Source: Actinopolymorpha sp. NPDC004070
GTDB taxonomy: Bacteria; Actinomycetota; Actinomycetes; Propionibacteriales; Actinopolymorphaceae
DNA: 64,000 nt
Assembly (NCBI RefSeq): GCF_040610475.1
Contig: NZ_JBEXMJ010000003.1
Coordinates: 248,001 to 312,000, forward strand
Direction of reading: 5' to 3'
Positions 31,196-41,799 of the stretch are shown piece after piece. Each line of letters begins with the position of its first letter. The first letter of the stretch is position 1. The translations under genes and the position numbers were made by a program. The notes under the pieces were generated by a model. That model saw nothing but the letters and a program-made list of their open reading frames with translations. It made no database searches and was not told where the DNA came from.

Positions 31196-32106
31196 GCCGA
31201 TCCCTCCGCGGACTGCCGTCGGGCGGCGCGTACGGTCACCGCGTCGGTGACGGCGACCAGCGGGATGGCCAGCGCGACGAACAACGCACCGGCCACGACA
31301 TACGGCGTGAAGTTGTACGTCGTGCCCACGGAGATCTCCGCCGCGCGCACCGCGTCGATCGGCCCGGCCAGCGAGATCAGGCCGACGTCCTTCTGCATCG
31401 CCACCAGGTCGTTCAGCAGGGGCGGGCTGACCCGGCGCACGGCCTGCGGGAGTACGACGTACCGCATCGTCTGCCGGTAGCTCAGCCCGAGCGAACGCGC
31501 GGCCGCCCGCTGGCTCGGGTGCACCGACTCGATGCCCGCGCGGAACACCTCGGCGAGGTAGGCGCTGTAGGTGAGGATGATGGCGGCCGCACCGAGCACG
31601 ATGACGCCGGGCGTGCCGTGCAGTCGCAGGCCGGGGACGCCGAGCGCCATGACGTAGATGACGATGATGAGGGGTACGCCGCGGAAGGCGTAGGTGTAGC
31701 CCGTCGACAGTGCCCGGATCGGGAAGGCCACCGGGCCGCGGAGTGTGCGCAGGAACGCGATCAGCAACCCCAGCAGCAGCGAGCACGCCGCGCAGGCCAG
31801 CAGGAGCCGGAGGTTGAGCCACAGCCCGGACAGGATGTGCGGCAGCGCCTGCCGGGCCACCTGCGGGTCGAGGAACGACTCCCGGACCCGCTCCCAGCCG
31901 GGTGCGCCGGTGAGGGCGACGTAGAGGACCACGCCGAGCACCGCGGTGGAGACGGCGGCGACCAGTACCGACCGGACGGTCTGCCGGGAGCGGTAGCGGT
32001 CGCGCTGGACCTGCAAAGGGCTCTGGACGTGGCCGGTGTGGCCGGCGTCGCGGCGGGGATCCGGGCCGGTGCCAGGCACGCGGCCGGAGGAGGTGGCGGA
32101 GGACAT
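31192..32106 (-). CDS. Polar amino acid ABC transporter, permease
   Basis: A 304-aa integral membrane permease of the HisM/GlnP class. A hydrophilic N-terminus of about 45 residues precedes one leading helix (about 46-66) and then the usual five-helix core. The EAA loop that docks the ATPase reads [21 protein letters not shown]. It starts 9 bases after the binding-protein stop and ends in ATGA shared with the ATPase gene. Confidence 0.9.
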   Translation of the reverse strand: MSSATSSGRVPGTGPDPRRDAGHTGHVQSPLQVQRDRYRSRQTVRSVLVAAVSTAVLGVVLYVALTGAPGWERVRESFLDPQVARQALPHILSGLWLNLRLLLACAACSLLLGLLIAFLRTLRGPVAFPIRALSTGYTYAFRGVPLIIVIYVMALGVPGLRLHGTPGVIVLGAAAIILTYSAYLAEVFRAGIESVHPSQRAAARSLGLSYRQTMRYVVLPQAVRRVSPPLLNDLVAMQKDVGLISLAGPIDAVRAAEISVGTTYNFTPYVVAGALFVALAIPLVAVTDAVTVRAARRQSAEGSA

Positions 32107-32115
32107 GGGCGTACG

Positions 32116-33072
32116 TCAGTTCAGGACCGGTGCGCCGGCGACGTCGGCCAGCCAGGTCTTCGCCAGGTCGTCCAGCGTGCCGTCGGCCCGCAGTGCGTCC
32201 ACGGCGCGGGTGACGCAGGCGGTCAGCGGCGAGCCCTTGTCCAGGACCAGGCCGAACTGCTCCGGCGTACCGGACTTCTGCTCCAGTTGGCCCACGATCG
32301 TGGCGCCCTTGAGCTGGGCGGCGGTCATGTAGAACGCGGTGGGCAGGTCGACGACCAGCCCGTCGATGGAGCCGTTGGACAGCGCCTGGCGGGCGTCGTC
32401 GTTGCTGCGGAACACCTGGGCCTGCTTGCTGGGCTGCACGACGGCGTTGATCACCTCGTAGCTGGTGGTGTTGACCTGGGCGCCGAGCTTGGCGCTCTTC
32501 AGCCCGGCGACCGACTTCGCGTTCGCGATCGGGGACGACTTCAGCGCCACCACGGCCTGGGTGGCGTCGTAGTAGGAGGAACTGAAGTCGACGGCCTTCT
32601 TCCGCTGGTCGGTGATGGTGAACTCGTTGATGTCGAAGTCGAAGTCCTTCGGCCCGGGCTGGATGGCGTTGTTGAACCGCACCCGGGTCCAGGTCACCTC
32701 CGACGCGGCGAACCCGAGCTGCCTGGCCACCGCGTAGGCGACCGCCGACTCGAACCCCTTGCCGCTGGTGGGATCGTCGTCGGCGAACCACGGCTCGTAC
32801 GCCGGCTGGTCGGTGGCCACGGTCAGGGTGCCGGGCGTGTGCAGGTCGAGGTCGCCCTTCGCGCATCCCCCGGCGGTGGGCGAGGCGGTCCCGGAGGCCT
32901 TCGGCTGCTTCGTGGACGTGGCGCCGTCCTGGCCGCCGGTGGCGCCGTCCTCGGGCGCGCAGGCGGTGAAGGTGGCGAGCACCGCGCAGGCGAGCGCGGG
33001 AAGCAGCACGGCGAGCCGGCGGGACGGGCGGCGTCGGGCAGGGTGACGGTGGGACCAGTGGGCAGAGGGCAT
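32116..33072 (-). CDS. Polar amino acid ABC transporter, substrate-binding lipoprotein
   Basis: A 318-aa family 3 solute-binding protein: basic N-terminus, hydrophobic stretch, lipobox TFTAC (C38), a Thr/Ser/Gly linker to about residue 68, then the binding domain ([16 protein letters not shown] and [21 protein letters not shown]). These residues resemble those of amino-acid or cyclohexadienyl-dehydratase-like binding proteins; the ligand cannot be told. First gene of its operon; the 148-base divergent spacer to the DinB-like gene should carry the promoter. Confidence 0.9.
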   Translation of the reverse strand: MPSAHWSHRHPARRRPSRRLAVLLPALACAVLATFTACAPEDGATGGQDGATSTKQPKASGTASPTAGGCAKGDLDLHTPGTLTVATDQPAYEPWFADDDPTSGKGFESAVAYAVARQLGFAASEVTWTRVRFNNAIQPGPKDFDFDINEFTITDQRKKAVDFSSSYYDATQAVVALKSSPIANAKSVAGLKSAKLGAQVNTTSYEVINAVVQPSKQAQVFRSNDDARQALSNGSIDGLVVDLPTAFYMTAAQLKGATIVGQLEQKSGTPEQFGLVLDKGSPLTACVTRAVDALRADGTLDDLAKTWLADVAGAPVLN

Positions 33073-33220
33073 GCGCGGGCTCCGGGAAGGCGTGGGGTGG
33101 AACGGCTGTCCGGAGTCACGTGGCGGTGATCAACCTGGACGTGATCACCTTAGACGGGCCCGGGGACAAGGGCCTGTTTGCTTGGGGCGGCTCGGGCCGC
33201 AGGAAGGACAGAGGACGCCG

Positions 33221-33667
33221 ATGGGCTGGTTCGATGTGCCGCTGGACGACGAACGCACCCAGCTGGACGCAGCCGTCGAGGGCTGTCGCGGTGCGATCGA
33301 GGCGACACTTGACTCCCTCACCGAGGAACAGGCCCGCCGCCGCCTCGTCTCGTCGGCGACCACGTTGCTCGGCCTGCTCAAGCACGTAACCTGGATGCAG
33401 CGGGTGTGGTTCGAGGAGTGCGTCGGGGGTACGCCACGGTCGGAGCTCGGCCTGGTGCCGGGCCCGGACGAGTCGTTCCGGCTCGCCGAGGAGGACACCA
33501 TCGCCTCGGCCCGGGCCAAGGTCGCGGACCTGCCGTTGGACGCCGTCGTGACCGGTCACCGGACCGGACCGCGCACACTTCGCTGGGTCTACCTGCAGGT
33601 CCTGCGGGAGCTGGCCCAGCACTGCGGACACGCCAACATCCTGCGCGAGCAGATCCTCGCCGAGTGA
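33221..33667 (+). CDS. DinB-like / DUF664 family protein
   Basis: A 148-aa four-helix-bundle protein of the DinB/DUF664 superfamily, in which three His residues bind a metal. Candidates are H55 (LLKHVTWMQR), H134 and H137 (ELAQHCGHANILREQI). Related proteins include mycothiol- or bacillithiol-dependent enzymes, and many act in thiol chemistry; this copy's substrate is unknown. The ATG at 33221 follows GGACAGAGGACG. The frame upstream is open but not family-like. Confidence 0.85.
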   Translation: MGWFDVPLDDERTQLDAAVEGCRGAIEATLDSLTEEQARRRLVSSATTLLGLLKHVTWMQRVWFEECVGGTPRSELGLVPGPDESFRLAEEDTIASARAKVADLPLDAVVTGHRTGPRTLRWVYLQVLRELAQHCGHANILREQILAE

Positions 33668-33743
33668 GCAACCCGGGCTGAGCGCGTCGGCGGGTCGTGC
33701 GGGACCGTGCGGTCGGGTGCGCGGCGAGACTGTGGCAAGGCCC

Positions 33744-33770
33744 TAGACTCGCGGGACGGGCGGAAGGAGG
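33744..33770 (+). promoter_or_regulatory. Possible -10 box and ribosome site of the second nuo cluster
   Basis: TAGACT at 33744-33749 fits the TAnnnT pattern of an actinomycete -10 element, 27 bases before the GTG of nuoA2, but no good -35 is seen at the right distance. GGAAGGAGG at 33762-33770 is a strong ribosome site and decides the GTG start at 33777. Confidence 0.35.
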
Positions 33771-33776
33771 CGTGCC

Positions 33777-34172
33777 GTGAGCGCCCTGGCGATGGCCGGT
33801 AACGCGAGTTACTACGCGACCTACACGACGGTTCTGCTGGTCGTGCTGGCCGGAGTGGCGTTCGCCGCGGTCGCGTTCGGTGCCAACCGGCTGCTGCGGC
33901 CGCACCGCCCGACGCGGGAGAAGCTCCTCACCTACGAGTCCGGGGTCGACCCGGTGGGGGAGGGCTGGGCCCAGACCCACGTCCGCTACTACGTCTACGC
34001 CTACCTCTACGTCGTCTTCGCCGTGGACGCGATCTTCCTGTTTCCCTGGGCCACGGTGTTCGCCGCGCCCGGGTTCGGCTGGGCGACGCTGGTGGAGATG
34101 TTCGTTTTCATCGGGTTCATCGCGGTCGGGCTGCTGTACGCCTGGCGCAAGGGGGTGTTGACGTGGACGTGA
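33777..34172 (+). CDS. nuoA2: NADH-quinone oxidoreductase subunit A, second copy
   Basis: A 131-aa three-helix membrane subunit of complex I. The loop between helices 1 and 2 has the conserved [18 protein letters not shown] segment; the usual Cys of the E(C/S)G motif is Ser here. The second helix contains [14 protein letters not shown] and the third [18 protein letters not shown]. Start is GTG with a strong ribosome site. It opens a cluster that continues B-C-H-I-J-K-L-M-N and overlaps nuoB2 by 10 bases. Confidence 0.94.
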   Translation: MSALAMAGNASYYATYTTVLLVVLAGVAFAAVAFGANRLLRPHRPTREKLLTYESGVDPVGEGWAQTHVRYYVYAYLYVVFAVDAIFLFPWATVFAAPGFGWATLVEMFVFIGFIAVGLLYAWRKGVLTWT

Positions 34173-34840
34173 CCCCGAAGGGCCCGGTCGACCTGCCGTT
34201 GCCGCAGGTCGCGCCGACCGGTTCCGGCGGACCCGAGGCCCCTGGTGAGCTGGGCGCCCTGTCCCGGCTGGCGCCGGAGCCGCTGAAGTTCGTCCTCAAC
34301 TGGGGCCGGCGGTATTCGCTGTGGGTGTTCAACTTCGGCCTGGCCTGCTGCGCGATCGAGTTCATCGCCTCGTCGATGTCCCGGCACGACTTCATCCGGC
34401 TGGGCGTCATCCCGTTCGCCCCCGGGCCGCGCCAGGCCGACCTGATGGTCGTCTCCGGCACAGTCACCGACAAGATGGCGCCGGCGATCAAACGTCTGTA
34501 CGAACAGATGCCGGAGCCGAAGTACGTCATCTCGTTCGGGTCCTGCTCCAACTCCGGCGGCCCGTACTGGGACTCCTACTGCGTCACCAAGGGCGTCGAC
34601 CAGATCGTCCCGGTCGACGTCTACGTGCCCGGCTGCCCGCCGCGCCCGGAGGCGCTGCTGCAGGGGATCCTCCGGCTGCAGGACAAGATCGCGGCGGAGT
34701 CGATGCCGGAGCGGTACGCCGGGGCCGCGGAGTCCGGCGAGCCCGGGCAACCTGAGGTGGAATCCGGCCGGCCCAGAAGGCGGTGGCGTTCGGCCGCCTC
34801 ACTGCTGCGCCGCCCGCTGCGACCGGGTGACCGCGAATGA
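34163..34840 (+). CDS. nuoB2: NADH-quinone oxidoreductase subunit B, second copy
   Basis: NuoB holds the terminal cluster N2 that reduces quinone. All four [4Fe-4S] ligands are present: adjacent C62-C63 (GLACCAIEF), C128 ([10 protein letters not shown]) and C158 ([10 protein letters not shown]). The N-terminal 40 and C-terminal 40 residues are extra; the tail is Arg/Pro-rich. The GTG at 34163 starts 10 bases before the nuoA2 stop. In complex I the quinone pocket is built by NuoB and NuoD together, yet no nuoD follows in this cluster. Confidence 0.95.
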   Translation: MDVTPKGPVDLPLPQVAPTGSGGPEAPGELGALSRLAPEPLKFVLNWGRRYSLWVFNFGLACCAIEFIASSMSRHDFIRLGVIPFAPGPRQADLMVVSGTVTDKMAPAIKRLYEQMPEPKYVISFGSCSNSGGPYWDSYCVTKGVDQIVPVDVYVPGCPPRPEALLQGILRLQDKIAAESMPERYAGAAESGEPGQPEVESGRPRRRWRSAASLLRRPLRPGDRE

Positions 34841-35751
34841 CCTGGTCGGAGGAGGCCCGGGCCGCCCTGGCCGAGGCGCTCGGCCTCGACATCGCCGAGG
34901 TCGGCCTGGACAAGGCGTTCGGCCCGCCGGCGCTCGACGTACCCGCCGACCGCTGGGTGGACGCGCTCACCGCCGTCCGCGACGCCGTGGGCTGCACGTA
35001 CTTCGACTGGCTGTCCGCGGTGGACGAGCTCGAGCAGGGTTTCACCGTGGTCTGCCACGTCGCCCGCCTGCGCACCGCGGGGGAGGCCACCGCCGAGGGC
35101 ACCGCCGACAGCGGCTCGGCGGTCGACCACCTGCTGGTACGGACGAAGATCCCGCGCGAGGGCGCCCGGCTGCCCACCGCCACCGGTGTGTACGCCGGTG
35201 CCGGCTGGCACGAGCGGGAGACGTACGAGATGTTCGACATCGACTTCGCCGGGCACCCCAACCTCGCGCCGCTGCTGCTGCCGGACCAGTTCGAGGGGCA
35301 CCCGCTGCGCAAGGAGTTCGTGCTGGCCAGCCGGGTGGCGAAGCCGTGGCCGGGGGCCAAGGAGCCGGGCGAGTCCGAGCACGACGCGGCCCGGGCGCCG
35401 AGCAGGCGCCGGGTCGCGCCGCCCGGGGTACCCTCGCCCGAGGCGTGGGGTCCCCGCCCGCCCGGCTCGCCCGCACCCGATCCGCTGGCCGCCGCCAAGC
35501 CGGCCCGGCCCGCGCGTTCGGCCAAGCGCGCCGAACGCCCCGCGCGTGGTGGCGGAGCCGGTGCCGCCGAGCGCGCCGAACGCCCCGTCCGGCGTACGCC
35601 ACGAACCGAACAGCCCGCCCAGCCCGAGCCGCGCGAACAGCCCGAACAGCCCGAACAGCCTGAACAGCCCAGCCGGCCCGAACATCCCGAACAGCCCGAG
35701 CCGCCCGCCGGTCCGTCGGACGCGGGGAGGGGCGGGCCTGAGGATGAGTGA
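34837..35751 (+). CDS. nuoC2: NADH-quinone oxidoreductase subunit C, second copy, with repetitive tail
   Basis: The 30-kDa subunit domain occupies about residues 1-175. It has the signature stretch [20 protein letters not shown] followed by [16 protein letters not shown]. The protein continues to 304 aa with an Ala/Arg-rich section and then PEQ-type repeats (several PEQ triplets in a row near residues 265-295), which look disordered. It is not a NuoCD fusion: nothing after residue 175 resembles NuoD. ATGA overlap with nuoB2; 8-base overlap with nuoH2. Confidence 0.9.
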   Translation: MTWSEEARAALAEALGLDIAEVGLDKAFGPPALDVPADRWVDALTAVRDAVGCTYFDWLSAVDELEQGFTVVCHVARLRTAGEATAEGTADSGSAVDHLLVRTKIPREGARLPTATGVYAGAGWHERETYEMFDIDFAGHPNLAPLLLPDQFEGHPLRKEFVLASRVAKPWPGAKEPGESEHDAARAPSRRRVAPPGVPSPEAWGPRPPGSPAPDPLAAAKPARPARSAKRAERPARGGGAGAAERAERPVRRTPRTEQPAQPEPREQPEQPEQPEQPSRPEHPEQPEPPAGPSDAGRGGPEDE

Positions 35752-36703
35752 GGTGCTGGAGGTCGCGCTGCGCGTCGTCGGGGTGTTCGCCGCCTTCCTC
35801 GTGCTGCCGCTGCTGGTGGGCCAGACCGAGCACAAGGTGATGGCGCACATGCAGGGCCGGCTGGGTCCGATGTACGCGGGCGGGTTCCACGGCTGGGCAC
35901 AGCTCGTGGCCGACGGGGTGAAGTTCGCGCAGAAGGAGGACGTCGTCCCCGCGCGGGCCGACCGCACCGTCTTCAAGCTCGCGCCCGTGCTCGCCCTGCT
36001 GCCGTACCTCGTCGCGCTCGCGGCCATCCCGCTCGCACCCGGCGTGGTGGGCGTCGAGCTGGAGACCGGGCTCTTCTACGTCCTCGCGGTGATGGGGATC
36101 GGGGTTCTCGGGGCGCTGATGGCCGGCTGGGCCAGCGCCAACAAGTACAGCCTGATCGGCGCGTTCCGCTCGGCCGGCCAGCTGCTGGCGTACGAACTCC
36201 CGTTCGTGCTCGCCGCGGCGAGCGTGGCGATGGCCGCCGGCACACTGTCGCTGTCGGGGATCGTCGAGGCCTGGGAGCCGTGGTGGCTGCTGTGGCAGCT
36301 GCCGGGGCTGTTCGTGTTCTTCGTGGCCGGGCTGGCCGAGCTGGCCAGGCCGCCCTTCGACATTCCGGTCGCGGACGCGGAGATCATCTTCGGCCCCTAC
36401 ACCGAGTACACCGGGATCCGGTTCGCGTTGTTCCTGCTCGCGGAGTACGCCGGGATCGTGGTGCTCGCGGCCCTCACCACGGTGCTGTTCCTCGGCGGCT
36501 GGCAGGGCCCGTTCACCGCGGAGCTCGGCTGGCTGTGGACGCTGGTCAAGGTGTTCCTGGTGGCGTTCGTGGTGATCTGGGTGCGGGTCGCCTACCCGCG
36601 CCTGCGGGCCGACCAGCTGCAGCGGCTTTGCTGGCAGCTGCTGGTGCCGCTGGCGTTGGTCCAGCTCGCGCTCACCGGCGTGGTGAAGGTGGCCATCTCA
36701 TGA
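35744..36703 (+). CDS. nuoH2: NADH-quinone oxidoreductase subunit H, second copy
   Basis: A 319-aa membrane subunit with eight hydrophobic segments and standard family length, unlike the 474-aa copy in the main operon. Conserved loops include [20 protein letters not shown] and [21 protein letters not shown]; the latter is the acidic quinone-channel loop, with sequence unlike the main copy ([15 protein letters not shown]). The ATG at 35744 is eight bases before the nuoC2 stop; the open frame upstream is not family sequence. The stop shares ATGA with a micro-ORF. Confidence 0.94.
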   Translation: MSEVLEVALRVVGVFAAFLVLPLLVGQTEHKVMAHMQGRLGPMYAGGFHGWAQLVADGVKFAQKEDVVPARADRTVFKLAPVLALLPYLVALAAIPLAPGVVGVELETGLFYVLAVMGIGVLGALMAGWASANKYSLIGAFRSAGQLLAYELPFVLAAASVAMAAGTLSLSGIVEAWEPWWLLWQLPGLFVFFVAGLAELARPPFDIPVADAEIIFGPYTEYTGIRFALFLLAEYAGIVVLAALTTVLFLGGWQGPFTAELGWLWTLVKVFLVAFVVIWVRVAYPRLRADQLQRLCWQLLVPLALVQLALTGVVKVAIS

Positions 36704-36750
36704 CCAGGCTCATGACCAGGCTCATGACCAGGCTCATGACCGAGCAGCTC
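36700..36750 (+). repeat. Tandem 12-base repeat with start codons
   Basis: ATGACCAGGCTC occurs three times without interruption (36700, 36712, 36724), followed by a 15-base variant ATGACCGAGCAGCTC. Each unit begins with ATGACC, the same six bases that begin nuoI2 at 36801, so the array may have grown by slippage from a start region. The period is a multiple of three and keeps the frame. Confidence 0.85.
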
Positions 36751-36804
36751 AGGAACGAGCTCATGGACGAACCGTCGTACGGGAAGGTGGCGTGGGCACG
36801 ATGA
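36700..36804 (+). CDS. 34-codon micro-ORF of MTRL repeats between nuoH2 and nuoI2
   Basis: The frame starts with ATG inside the nuoH2 stop (ATGA) and ends with a TGA that overlaps the nuoI2 ATG (ATGA at 36801-36804). It encodes MTRL three times, then a variant MTEQL and a hydrophilic end ([12 protein letters not shown]). I know no homologue. Double coupling implies that ribosomes finishing nuoH2 could pass through it to nuoI2. It may be a translated spacer that arose by duplication of a start region rather than a protein with its own role. Confidence 0.5.
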   Translation: MTRLMTRLMTRLMTEQLRNELMDEPSYGKVAWAR

Positions 36805-37322
36805 CCGATCTCCCCGGCAAGGGGCTCGTACACGGGCTGAAGGTGACGTTCGACCACCTCACCCGGCGCGCGGTGACCCAGCAGTATCCCGATGTCAAGC
36901 CGGAGTTGCCTGCCCGCTCGCGCGGCGTCATCGCGCTGTTCGAGGAGAACTGCACGGTCTGCATGCTCTGCGCGCGCGAGTGCCCGTGCTGGTGCATCTA
37001 CATCGACTCGCACAAGGAGACCGCGGAGCCGACCGAGCCGGGCGCCCGGGAACGCTCCCACAACGTGCTCGACCGGTTCGCGATCGACTATTCGCTGTGC
37101 ATGTACTGCAGTATCTGCGTCGATGTGTGCCCGTTCGACGCGTTGTTCTGGTCGCCGGAGTTCGAGTACGCCACCACCGACATCGCCGATCTCACCCAGG
37201 AGAAGGACGAGCTGCGCGAATGGATGTGGACCGTGCCGGCGCCGCCGCCGGTCGACACCGGTGCCGAGGCGCCGAAGGAACTCGGCGCGGCACGCAAGGC
37301 CGCCGAGCGGGAGAACCGCTGA
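36801..37322 (+). CDS. nuoI2: NADH-quinone oxidoreductase subunit I, second copy
   Basis: A 173-aa subunit with two [4Fe-4S] motifs: C51/C54/C57/C61 ([11 protein letters not shown]) and C100/C103/C106/C110 ([11 protein letters not shown]). These replace the CVGCELC and CILCGLC versions of the main copy. I start at the ATG at 36801, which overlaps the micro-ORF stop and follows GGAAGGTGG; a GTG at 36792 would add three residues. In a complex without NuoE, F and G, this subunit would be a natural docking point for ferredoxin (inference). It is followed 4 bases later by nuoJ2. Confidence 0.93.
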   Translation: MTDLPGKGLVHGLKVTFDHLTRRAVTQQYPDVKPELPARSRGVIALFEENCTVCMLCARECPCWCIYIDSHKETAEPTEPGARERSHNVLDRFAIDYSLCMYCSICVDVCPFDALFWSPEFEYATTDIADLTQEKDELREWMWTVPAPPPVDTGAEAPKELGAARKAAERENR

Positions 37323-37326
37323 GCCC

Positions 37327-37902
37327 ATGACCACGACGATCGACGTGTTGTTCTGCCTGCTCGGCGCGGTCGCGGTCGGCTCCGCCCTGCTGGTGGTGAC
37401 CACCCGCCGGATCGTGCACGCCGCGCTGTGGCTGGTGGTCACGCTGGGCGCGCTGGCCGGGTGCTACCTGCTGTTGACAGCGGAGTTCGTGGCCTGGGTG
37501 CAGGTGCTCATCTACCTCGGCGCGGTCGTCGTACTGCTGGTGTTCGCGCTGATGCTCACCCGCGCGCCGACCGCGCCGGTGGAGCGGCCGCCGCTGGCGC
37601 ACGTCGTGGTGGGCGGCCTGGTCGCCGCCGGGGTGGCGGCGGTCCTGCTGGTCGCGCTGGTCTCGGGCTTCTCCGGCGCGGTGATCCCGCTGGACCGGGT
37701 CGAGGTGGGCGGGGCGAGGGCCACCGGGCGGGTGTTGTTCTCCACCTGGGTGCTGCCGTTCGAAGTGCTGTCGGTGCTCTTGCTGGCCGCGCTGGTGGGC
37801 GCGATCGCGCTGTCCCGGCGGGACGGCCCGGCGAACCCGGCTGAGGCGACGGCGCCGTCGACCGCTTCGACCGCCGCGACGGGTTCGGAAGGGAGCCCCT
37901 GA
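37327..37902 (+). CDS. nuoJ2: NADH-quinone oxidoreductase subunit J, second copy
   Basis: A 191-aa membrane subunit with five hydrophobic segments, including the conserved [20 protein letters not shown] helix. Unlike the 318-aa main copy it has only a short Ala/Thr/Ser tail. The ATG at 37327 lies 4 bases after the nuoI2 stop; the frame upstream is not coding. The stop shares one base with the nuoK2 ATG. Confidence 0.92.
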   Translation: MTTTIDVLFCLLGAVAVGSALLVVTTRRIVHAALWLVVTLGALAGCYLLLTAEFVAWVQVLIYLGAVVVLLVFALMLTRAPTAPVERPPLAHVVVGGLVAAGVAAVLLVALVSGFSGAVIPLDRVEVGGARATGRVLFSTWVLPFEVLSVLLLAALVGAIALSRRDGPANPAEATAPSTASTAATGSEGSP

Positions 37903-38381
37903 TGCCGCTGCTCTTCCCGCTCGTGGTCGCGGCCCTGCTGTTCGCCATCGGGGTGTACGCCGTCCTCGTGCGGCGCAACGCGATCCTCGTCCTGATGGGC
38001 GTGGAGCTGATGCTGAACGCCGTCAACCTCAACCTCGTCGCGTTCGACGCCTGGCACCGCGACGCCCTGCACGGCGGGCAGATCCTCACGTTGTTCACCA
38101 TCACGATCGCCGCCGCGGAGATCGGGCTGGGGCTGGCGATCGTGCTGCTGGTGTTCCGTACGCGTGGGCAGGTGGACGTGGATGCCGTCCGCGACCTCGC
38201 CGACCGCGACCGGTCCGACGAGCAGATCACCGAGGCCGAACGCGCCGAAGCCGCCGAGCGCATCGCACTCGCCGAGCGCGCGGAACGCATCGGGGCCGAA
38301 CGCATCGGGGCCGAACGCGCCGGCGCCGAACGCGACGCTCCCGCCGAGCAGCGCCCGGCCACCACGGAGGCCGGCCGATGA
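37902..38381 (+). CDS. nuoK2: NADH-quinone oxidoreductase subunit K, second copy, with charged tail
   Basis: The first 100 residues are a normal three-helix NuoK, with [15 protein letters not shown] in helix 2 and [12 protein letters not shown] in helix 3. A 59-residue hydrophilic tail follows, unusual for this subunit. It consists of Ala/Glu/Arg-rich units ([16 protein letters not shown]) that would form a long charged helix on the cytoplasmic or periplasmic face. Part of the tail is coded by a 15-base direct repeat. ATGA overlap with nuoL2. Confidence 0.92.
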   Translation: MPLLFPLVVAALLFAIGVYAVLVRRNAILVLMGVELMLNAVNLNLVAFDAWHRDALHGGQILTLFTITIAAAEIGLGLAIVLLVFRTRGQVDVDAVRDLADRDRSDEQITEAERAEAAERIALAERAERIGAERIGAERAGAERDAPAEQRPATTEAGR

Positions 38382-40288
38382 CCGCCGTGTGGGTCGCGCT
38401 GCTCGCACCCTTCACCGCCGCCCTGGCCGCGCTCGCCCTCGGCCGCCGGCTCCCCCGGCTCGTCGCCCCGATCGGCGTCGCCGGTGCCGGGATCGCGTTC
38501 CTGGCCGCCATCGTCCTCGCCGGCATCGACATCGCGGGGAACCTCGGCCAGCGCGGCGCGACCCTCGCGCACGTGCCGACCGGCGGGCTGGCGTTCGACA
38601 TCGCCTTCCGCGTCGACGGGCTGACCGCACTGGTGGCGCTGCTGGTGACCGGGGTCGCGCTGGCGGTGCAGATCTACTCGATCGACTACCTGCGCGGCGA
38701 CCCGCGCTACGCCTCCTACACCGCGTTCGTCTCGCTGTTCACCGCGGCGATGCTGGTCGTGGTGACCGCGAACGACCTGTTCGTGCTGCTGGTCGGCTGG
38801 GAGGTGATGGGCATCTGCTCGTACTTCCTGATCGGCCACCACTGGGAGCTGCCCGACGCCCGCGACGGCGCGATCAAGGCGTTCCTCGTCACCCGGCTCG
38901 GCGACATCGGCTTCCTGTTCGGCATCTTCGCCCTCGGCCTCGGCGCCGGGACGTTCTCGATCGGCGGCGTGCGCGAGGTCGCCGGCAACGGGGGGTTGAC
39001 ATCGGGTACGGCAACCCTGGCGACGTTGCTGCTGCTGTGCGGCGTGGCCGGAAAGTCCGCGCAGTTCCCGCTGCACGTGTGGCTGCCGGACGCGATGGCC
39101 GGCCCGACCCCGGTCAGCGCGCTCATCCACGCGGCCACGATGGTGGCGGCCGGGGTGTTCGTGGTGGCCCGGCTGCTGCCTGTGTTCGAGCAGGCGCCGG
39201 TCACCCTTGCCGTGCTCGCGGTGGTCGCGGCGGTGACGATGGTGGGTGCGGCGCTGTGCGCCCTGGCCGAGAACGACGTCAAGCGGGTGTTGGCATGGTC
39301 GACGGTCAGCCAACTGGCGTACATGCTGGCCGGTCTCGCCGCCGGCGGCTACACCGCGGGACTGCTGCTGCTGGTGGCGCACGGAGCGTTCAAGGCGCTG
39401 CTTTTCCTGTGTGCGGGCGCGCTGATCCACGCGGTCGGCAGCAACTCGATGGACGCGATGGGCGGCCTGCGCCGCACGCTGCCGGTGACGTTCGTGACGA
39501 TGACGATCGGCCTCGGCGCGCTCGCCGCGGTGCCGCCGCTGTCCGGCTTCTTCGCCAAGGACGCTGTGCTGGGAGCGGTCTCGCACGCGGCGACCCACGG
39601 CGGACCGCTGCCGGGCTGGGCTGCCTGGATCGCGCTGGTCGCCGGCTACGGCACCGTCGCGCTCACCGCGGGGTACGCCACCAGGATGTGGCTGCGGGTC
39701 TTCTTCGGCACCCCCACCGCCACCGTCCCGGCCGCGCCCAGCCATCCCGCACACACCGACCCCCACCTGGCCGAGGCGCCCGCCCTGATGCGCTGGCCGC
39801 TGGTGGTGCTCGCGGTCCCGGCCGCGCTGGTCGGCTGGCTCGCCCTCGTGCCGGGCATCTGGGCACGCTGGCTCGGCGGCGGCGGACCCGGCATCCCCGA
39901 GCCCGCCATGGTGCACTGGGGGACGACCCTGCTGGCGCTGGTGCACCTGGTCCTCGCCTGTGTGCTGGTGACGTGGGCCTGGCACCACGTGGACCGCGAC
40001 GACCCGGCGTGGATGCTCGGCCGGTCGCGGCCGCTGCTGGCGAACGGCTTCCGGATGGACGAGCTGATCGCGGCGTACGTCGTCCGGCCGGTGTGGGGCC
40101 TTGCCCGCGCGGTCGTCGCCGGTGACCGCGACGTCGTCGACTTCTACGTACGAGGATCCGGTCGCGCGGCCCGCTGGGTCGGCGGCGGCCTGCGGCTGCT
40201 GCAGACCGGCAACGTCTCCACCTACCTCAGCCTGCTGCTGGCCGGGGTCGTGCTGCTGGCCGTCGCGGCGTTGGGGGCCTTCGCATGA
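38378..40288 (+). CDS. nuoL2: NADH-quinone oxidoreductase subunit L, second copy
   Basis: A 636-aa antiporter-like subunit with about 16 hydrophobic segments. Core motifs match the family: [40 protein letters not shown] and the Lys-bearing helix that follows. Length is close to the main NuoL (644). It lies in an unbroken run of ATGA junctions from nuoK2 to nuoM2, so the three pumping subunits are probably made together. Confidence 0.94.
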   Translation: MTAVWVALLAPFTAALAALALGRRLPRLVAPIGVAGAGIAFLAAIVLAGIDIAGNLGQRGATLAHVPTGGLAFDIAFRVDGLTALVALLVTGVALAVQIYSIDYLRGDPRYASYTAFVSLFTAAMLVVVTANDLFVLLVGWEVMGICSYFLIGHHWELPDARDGAIKAFLVTRLGDIGFLFGIFALGLGAGTFSIGGVREVAGNGGLTSGTATLATLLLLCGVAGKSAQFPLHVWLPDAMAGPTPVSALIHAATMVAAGVFVVARLLPVFEQAPVTLAVLAVVAAVTMVGAALCALAENDVKRVLAWSTVSQLAYMLAGLAAGGYTAGLLLLVAHGAFKALLFLCAGALIHAVGSNSMDAMGGLRRTLPVTFVTMTIGLGALAAVPPLSGFFAKDAVLGAVSHAATHGGPLPGWAAWIALVAGYGTVALTAGYATRMWLRVFFGTPTATVPAAPSHPAHTDPHLAEAPALMRWPLVVLAVPAALVGWLALVPGIWARWLGGGGPGIPEPAMVHWGTTLLALVHLVLACVLVTWAWHHVDRDDPAWMLGRSRPLLANGFRMDELIAAYVVRPVWGLARAVVAGDRDVVDFYVRGSGRAARWVGGGLRLLQTGNVSTYLSLLLAGVVLLAVAALGAFA

Positions 40289-41799
40289 ACGCCGTACTCC
40301 AGCTTCTCCTCGCCGTACCCCTCCTCGGCGCGCTCGTCCTCACCGCCGGCCGCCGGCTGGTGCCCGACCGCGCGGCGGCGGCGTTCGGCGCGGTGGTCGG
40401 CGCGCTCACTCTGCTGCTCGCGGTCTGGCTGGCGGCGGCGTTCGACTATGGCGCGGCGCACCGGGTGCAGTTCCAGACCGACGTGAGCTGGATCCCCGCC
40501 GTCGACGTGCGCTGGCACCTCGGCATGGACGGCGTCTCGTTGCCGATGGTGCTGCTCACCGCGCTGCTGGCGTTCCTGTGCCTGCTCTACACCACCAGGG
40601 TGGCGCCGGAGGGCGGCCGGGTGCGCGCGCTGGTGGCGCTGGTGCTGGTGCTCGAGGTCGGGATGCTCGGCACGTTCGTGGCGTTCGACCTGATCGTCTT
40701 CTTCCTGTTCTTCGAGGTCGTGCTGGTCCCGATGTGGTTCGTGATCGCGGTGTGGGGCGACCCGCACGACGCGGCCGGGCGGCGGCGTGCGGCGACCACG
40801 TTCATCCTCTACACCCTGCTCGGCAGCGCGATCATGCTGCTGGGCTTCCTGCTGGTCTACGCCGGCGCGCACACGTTCGACCTGACCGAGCTGGCGACGG
40901 GCGGCGGGAAGGGGATCCCGCGCGGCACCCAGGTGCTGGCGGCGGTGGCGATCGGCCTGGGCCTCGCGGTGAAGAGCCCGATGTGGCCGCTGCACAGCTG
41001 GCTGCCGGACGCGCACGCCAAGGCGCCCACCGTCGGGTCGGTGCTGCTGGCCGGGGTGCTGCTGAAGATGGGCACGTACGGCTTCGTCCGGGTGTGGCTG
41101 CCGGTGGTGCCCGACGGCGCCCGGGCGGTCGCGCCGTACCTCGCGGGCCTGGCCACCGTCGGGATCCTCTACGGCGCGCTGGCCTGCCTGCGGCAGGGCG
41201 AACTGAAGCGGCTGATCGCGTACTCCTCGGTCGGTCACATGGGCTTCGTCCTGCTCGGCATCGCCACCCTCACCGCGGCGGGCGTCAACGGCGCGTTGTT
41301 CGCCGGCGTCGCGCACGGGCTGATCACCGGGCTGCTGTTCTTCGTCGCCGGGGCGATCAAGGACCGGCACGGCACCGGCGACCTGGCCCGGCTGGGCGGC
41401 GGGATGTACGCCCGGATGCCGCGGCTGGCGGGGGTCTTCGTCTTCGGCGCGGTGGCCAGCCTCGGGCTGCCCGGGCTCGCCGGCTTCTGGGGGGAGATGC
41501 TGGCGCTGTTCGGCGCCTGGCACCCGGCCGCCTCGCTCACGCGCGCGACGTACCTCGTGCTGATGGTGCTCGCCGGGCTCGGCGCCGTCCTCACCGCGGC
41601 GTACTTCCTCGTCCTCGTCCGCCGGATGTGCCAGGGCACCGACACCATCGGGCCGAGCCTGCTGTCGGTGCGCGACGTCACCGCCGTCGAGGTGGTGGCC
41701 TGGGCGCCGCTGGTCGCGCTCACGGTGGTGCTCGGGCTCTATCCGGGCGCGGTGCTCACGGTCACCGATCCGGCGGTGCGGTTCCTGGTGGGCGGGTGA
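40285..41799 (+). CDS. nuoM2: NADH-quinone oxidoreductase subunit M, second copy
   Basis: A 504-aa antiporter-like subunit with about 14 membrane helices. The conserved Glu helix reads FFLFFEVVLVPMWFVIAVWG, and the discontinuous helix region has KSPMWPLHSWLPDAHAKAP. It lacks the long Ala/Asp/Gln loop of the main copy. ATGA with nuoL2; the stop overlaps the nuoN2 GTG as GTGA. Confidence 0.94.
   Translation: MNAVLQLLLAVPLLGALVLTAGRRLVPDRAAAAFGAVVGALTLLLAVWLAAAFDYGAAHRVQFQTDVSWIPAVDVRWHLGMDGVSLPMVLLTALLAFLCLLYTTRVAPEGGRVRALVALVLVLEVGMLGTFVAFDLIVFFLFFEVVLVPMWFVIAVWGDPHDAAGRRRAATTFILYTLLGSAIMLLGFLLVYAGAHTFDLTELATGGGKGIPRGTQVLAAVAIGLGLAVKSPMWPLHSWLPDAHAKAPTVGSVLLAGVLLKMGTYGFVRVWLPVVPDGARAVAPYLAGLATVGILYGALACLRQGELKRLIAYSSVGHMGFVLLGIATLTAAGVNGALFAGVAHGLITGLLFFVAGAIKDRHGTGDLARLGGGMYARMPRLAGVFVFGAVASLGLPGLAGFWGEMLALFGAWHPAASLTRATYLVLMVLAGLGAVLTAAYFLVLVRRMCQGTDTIGPSLLSVRDVTAVEVVAWAPLVALTVVLGLYPGAVLTVTDPAVRFLVGG

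Noticed and set aside
34837..35751. nuoC2 as a NuoCD fusion that would supply the missing NuoD
   Set aside because: Only about 175 residues match NuoC; the rest is repetitive and carries none of the NuoD quinone-site sequence.
40101..41795. Upstream extension of the nuoN2 frame (about 565 codons)
   Set aside because: The extension lies over nuoL2 and nuoM2, has shadow composition, and NuoN sequence starts only at the GTG at 41796.
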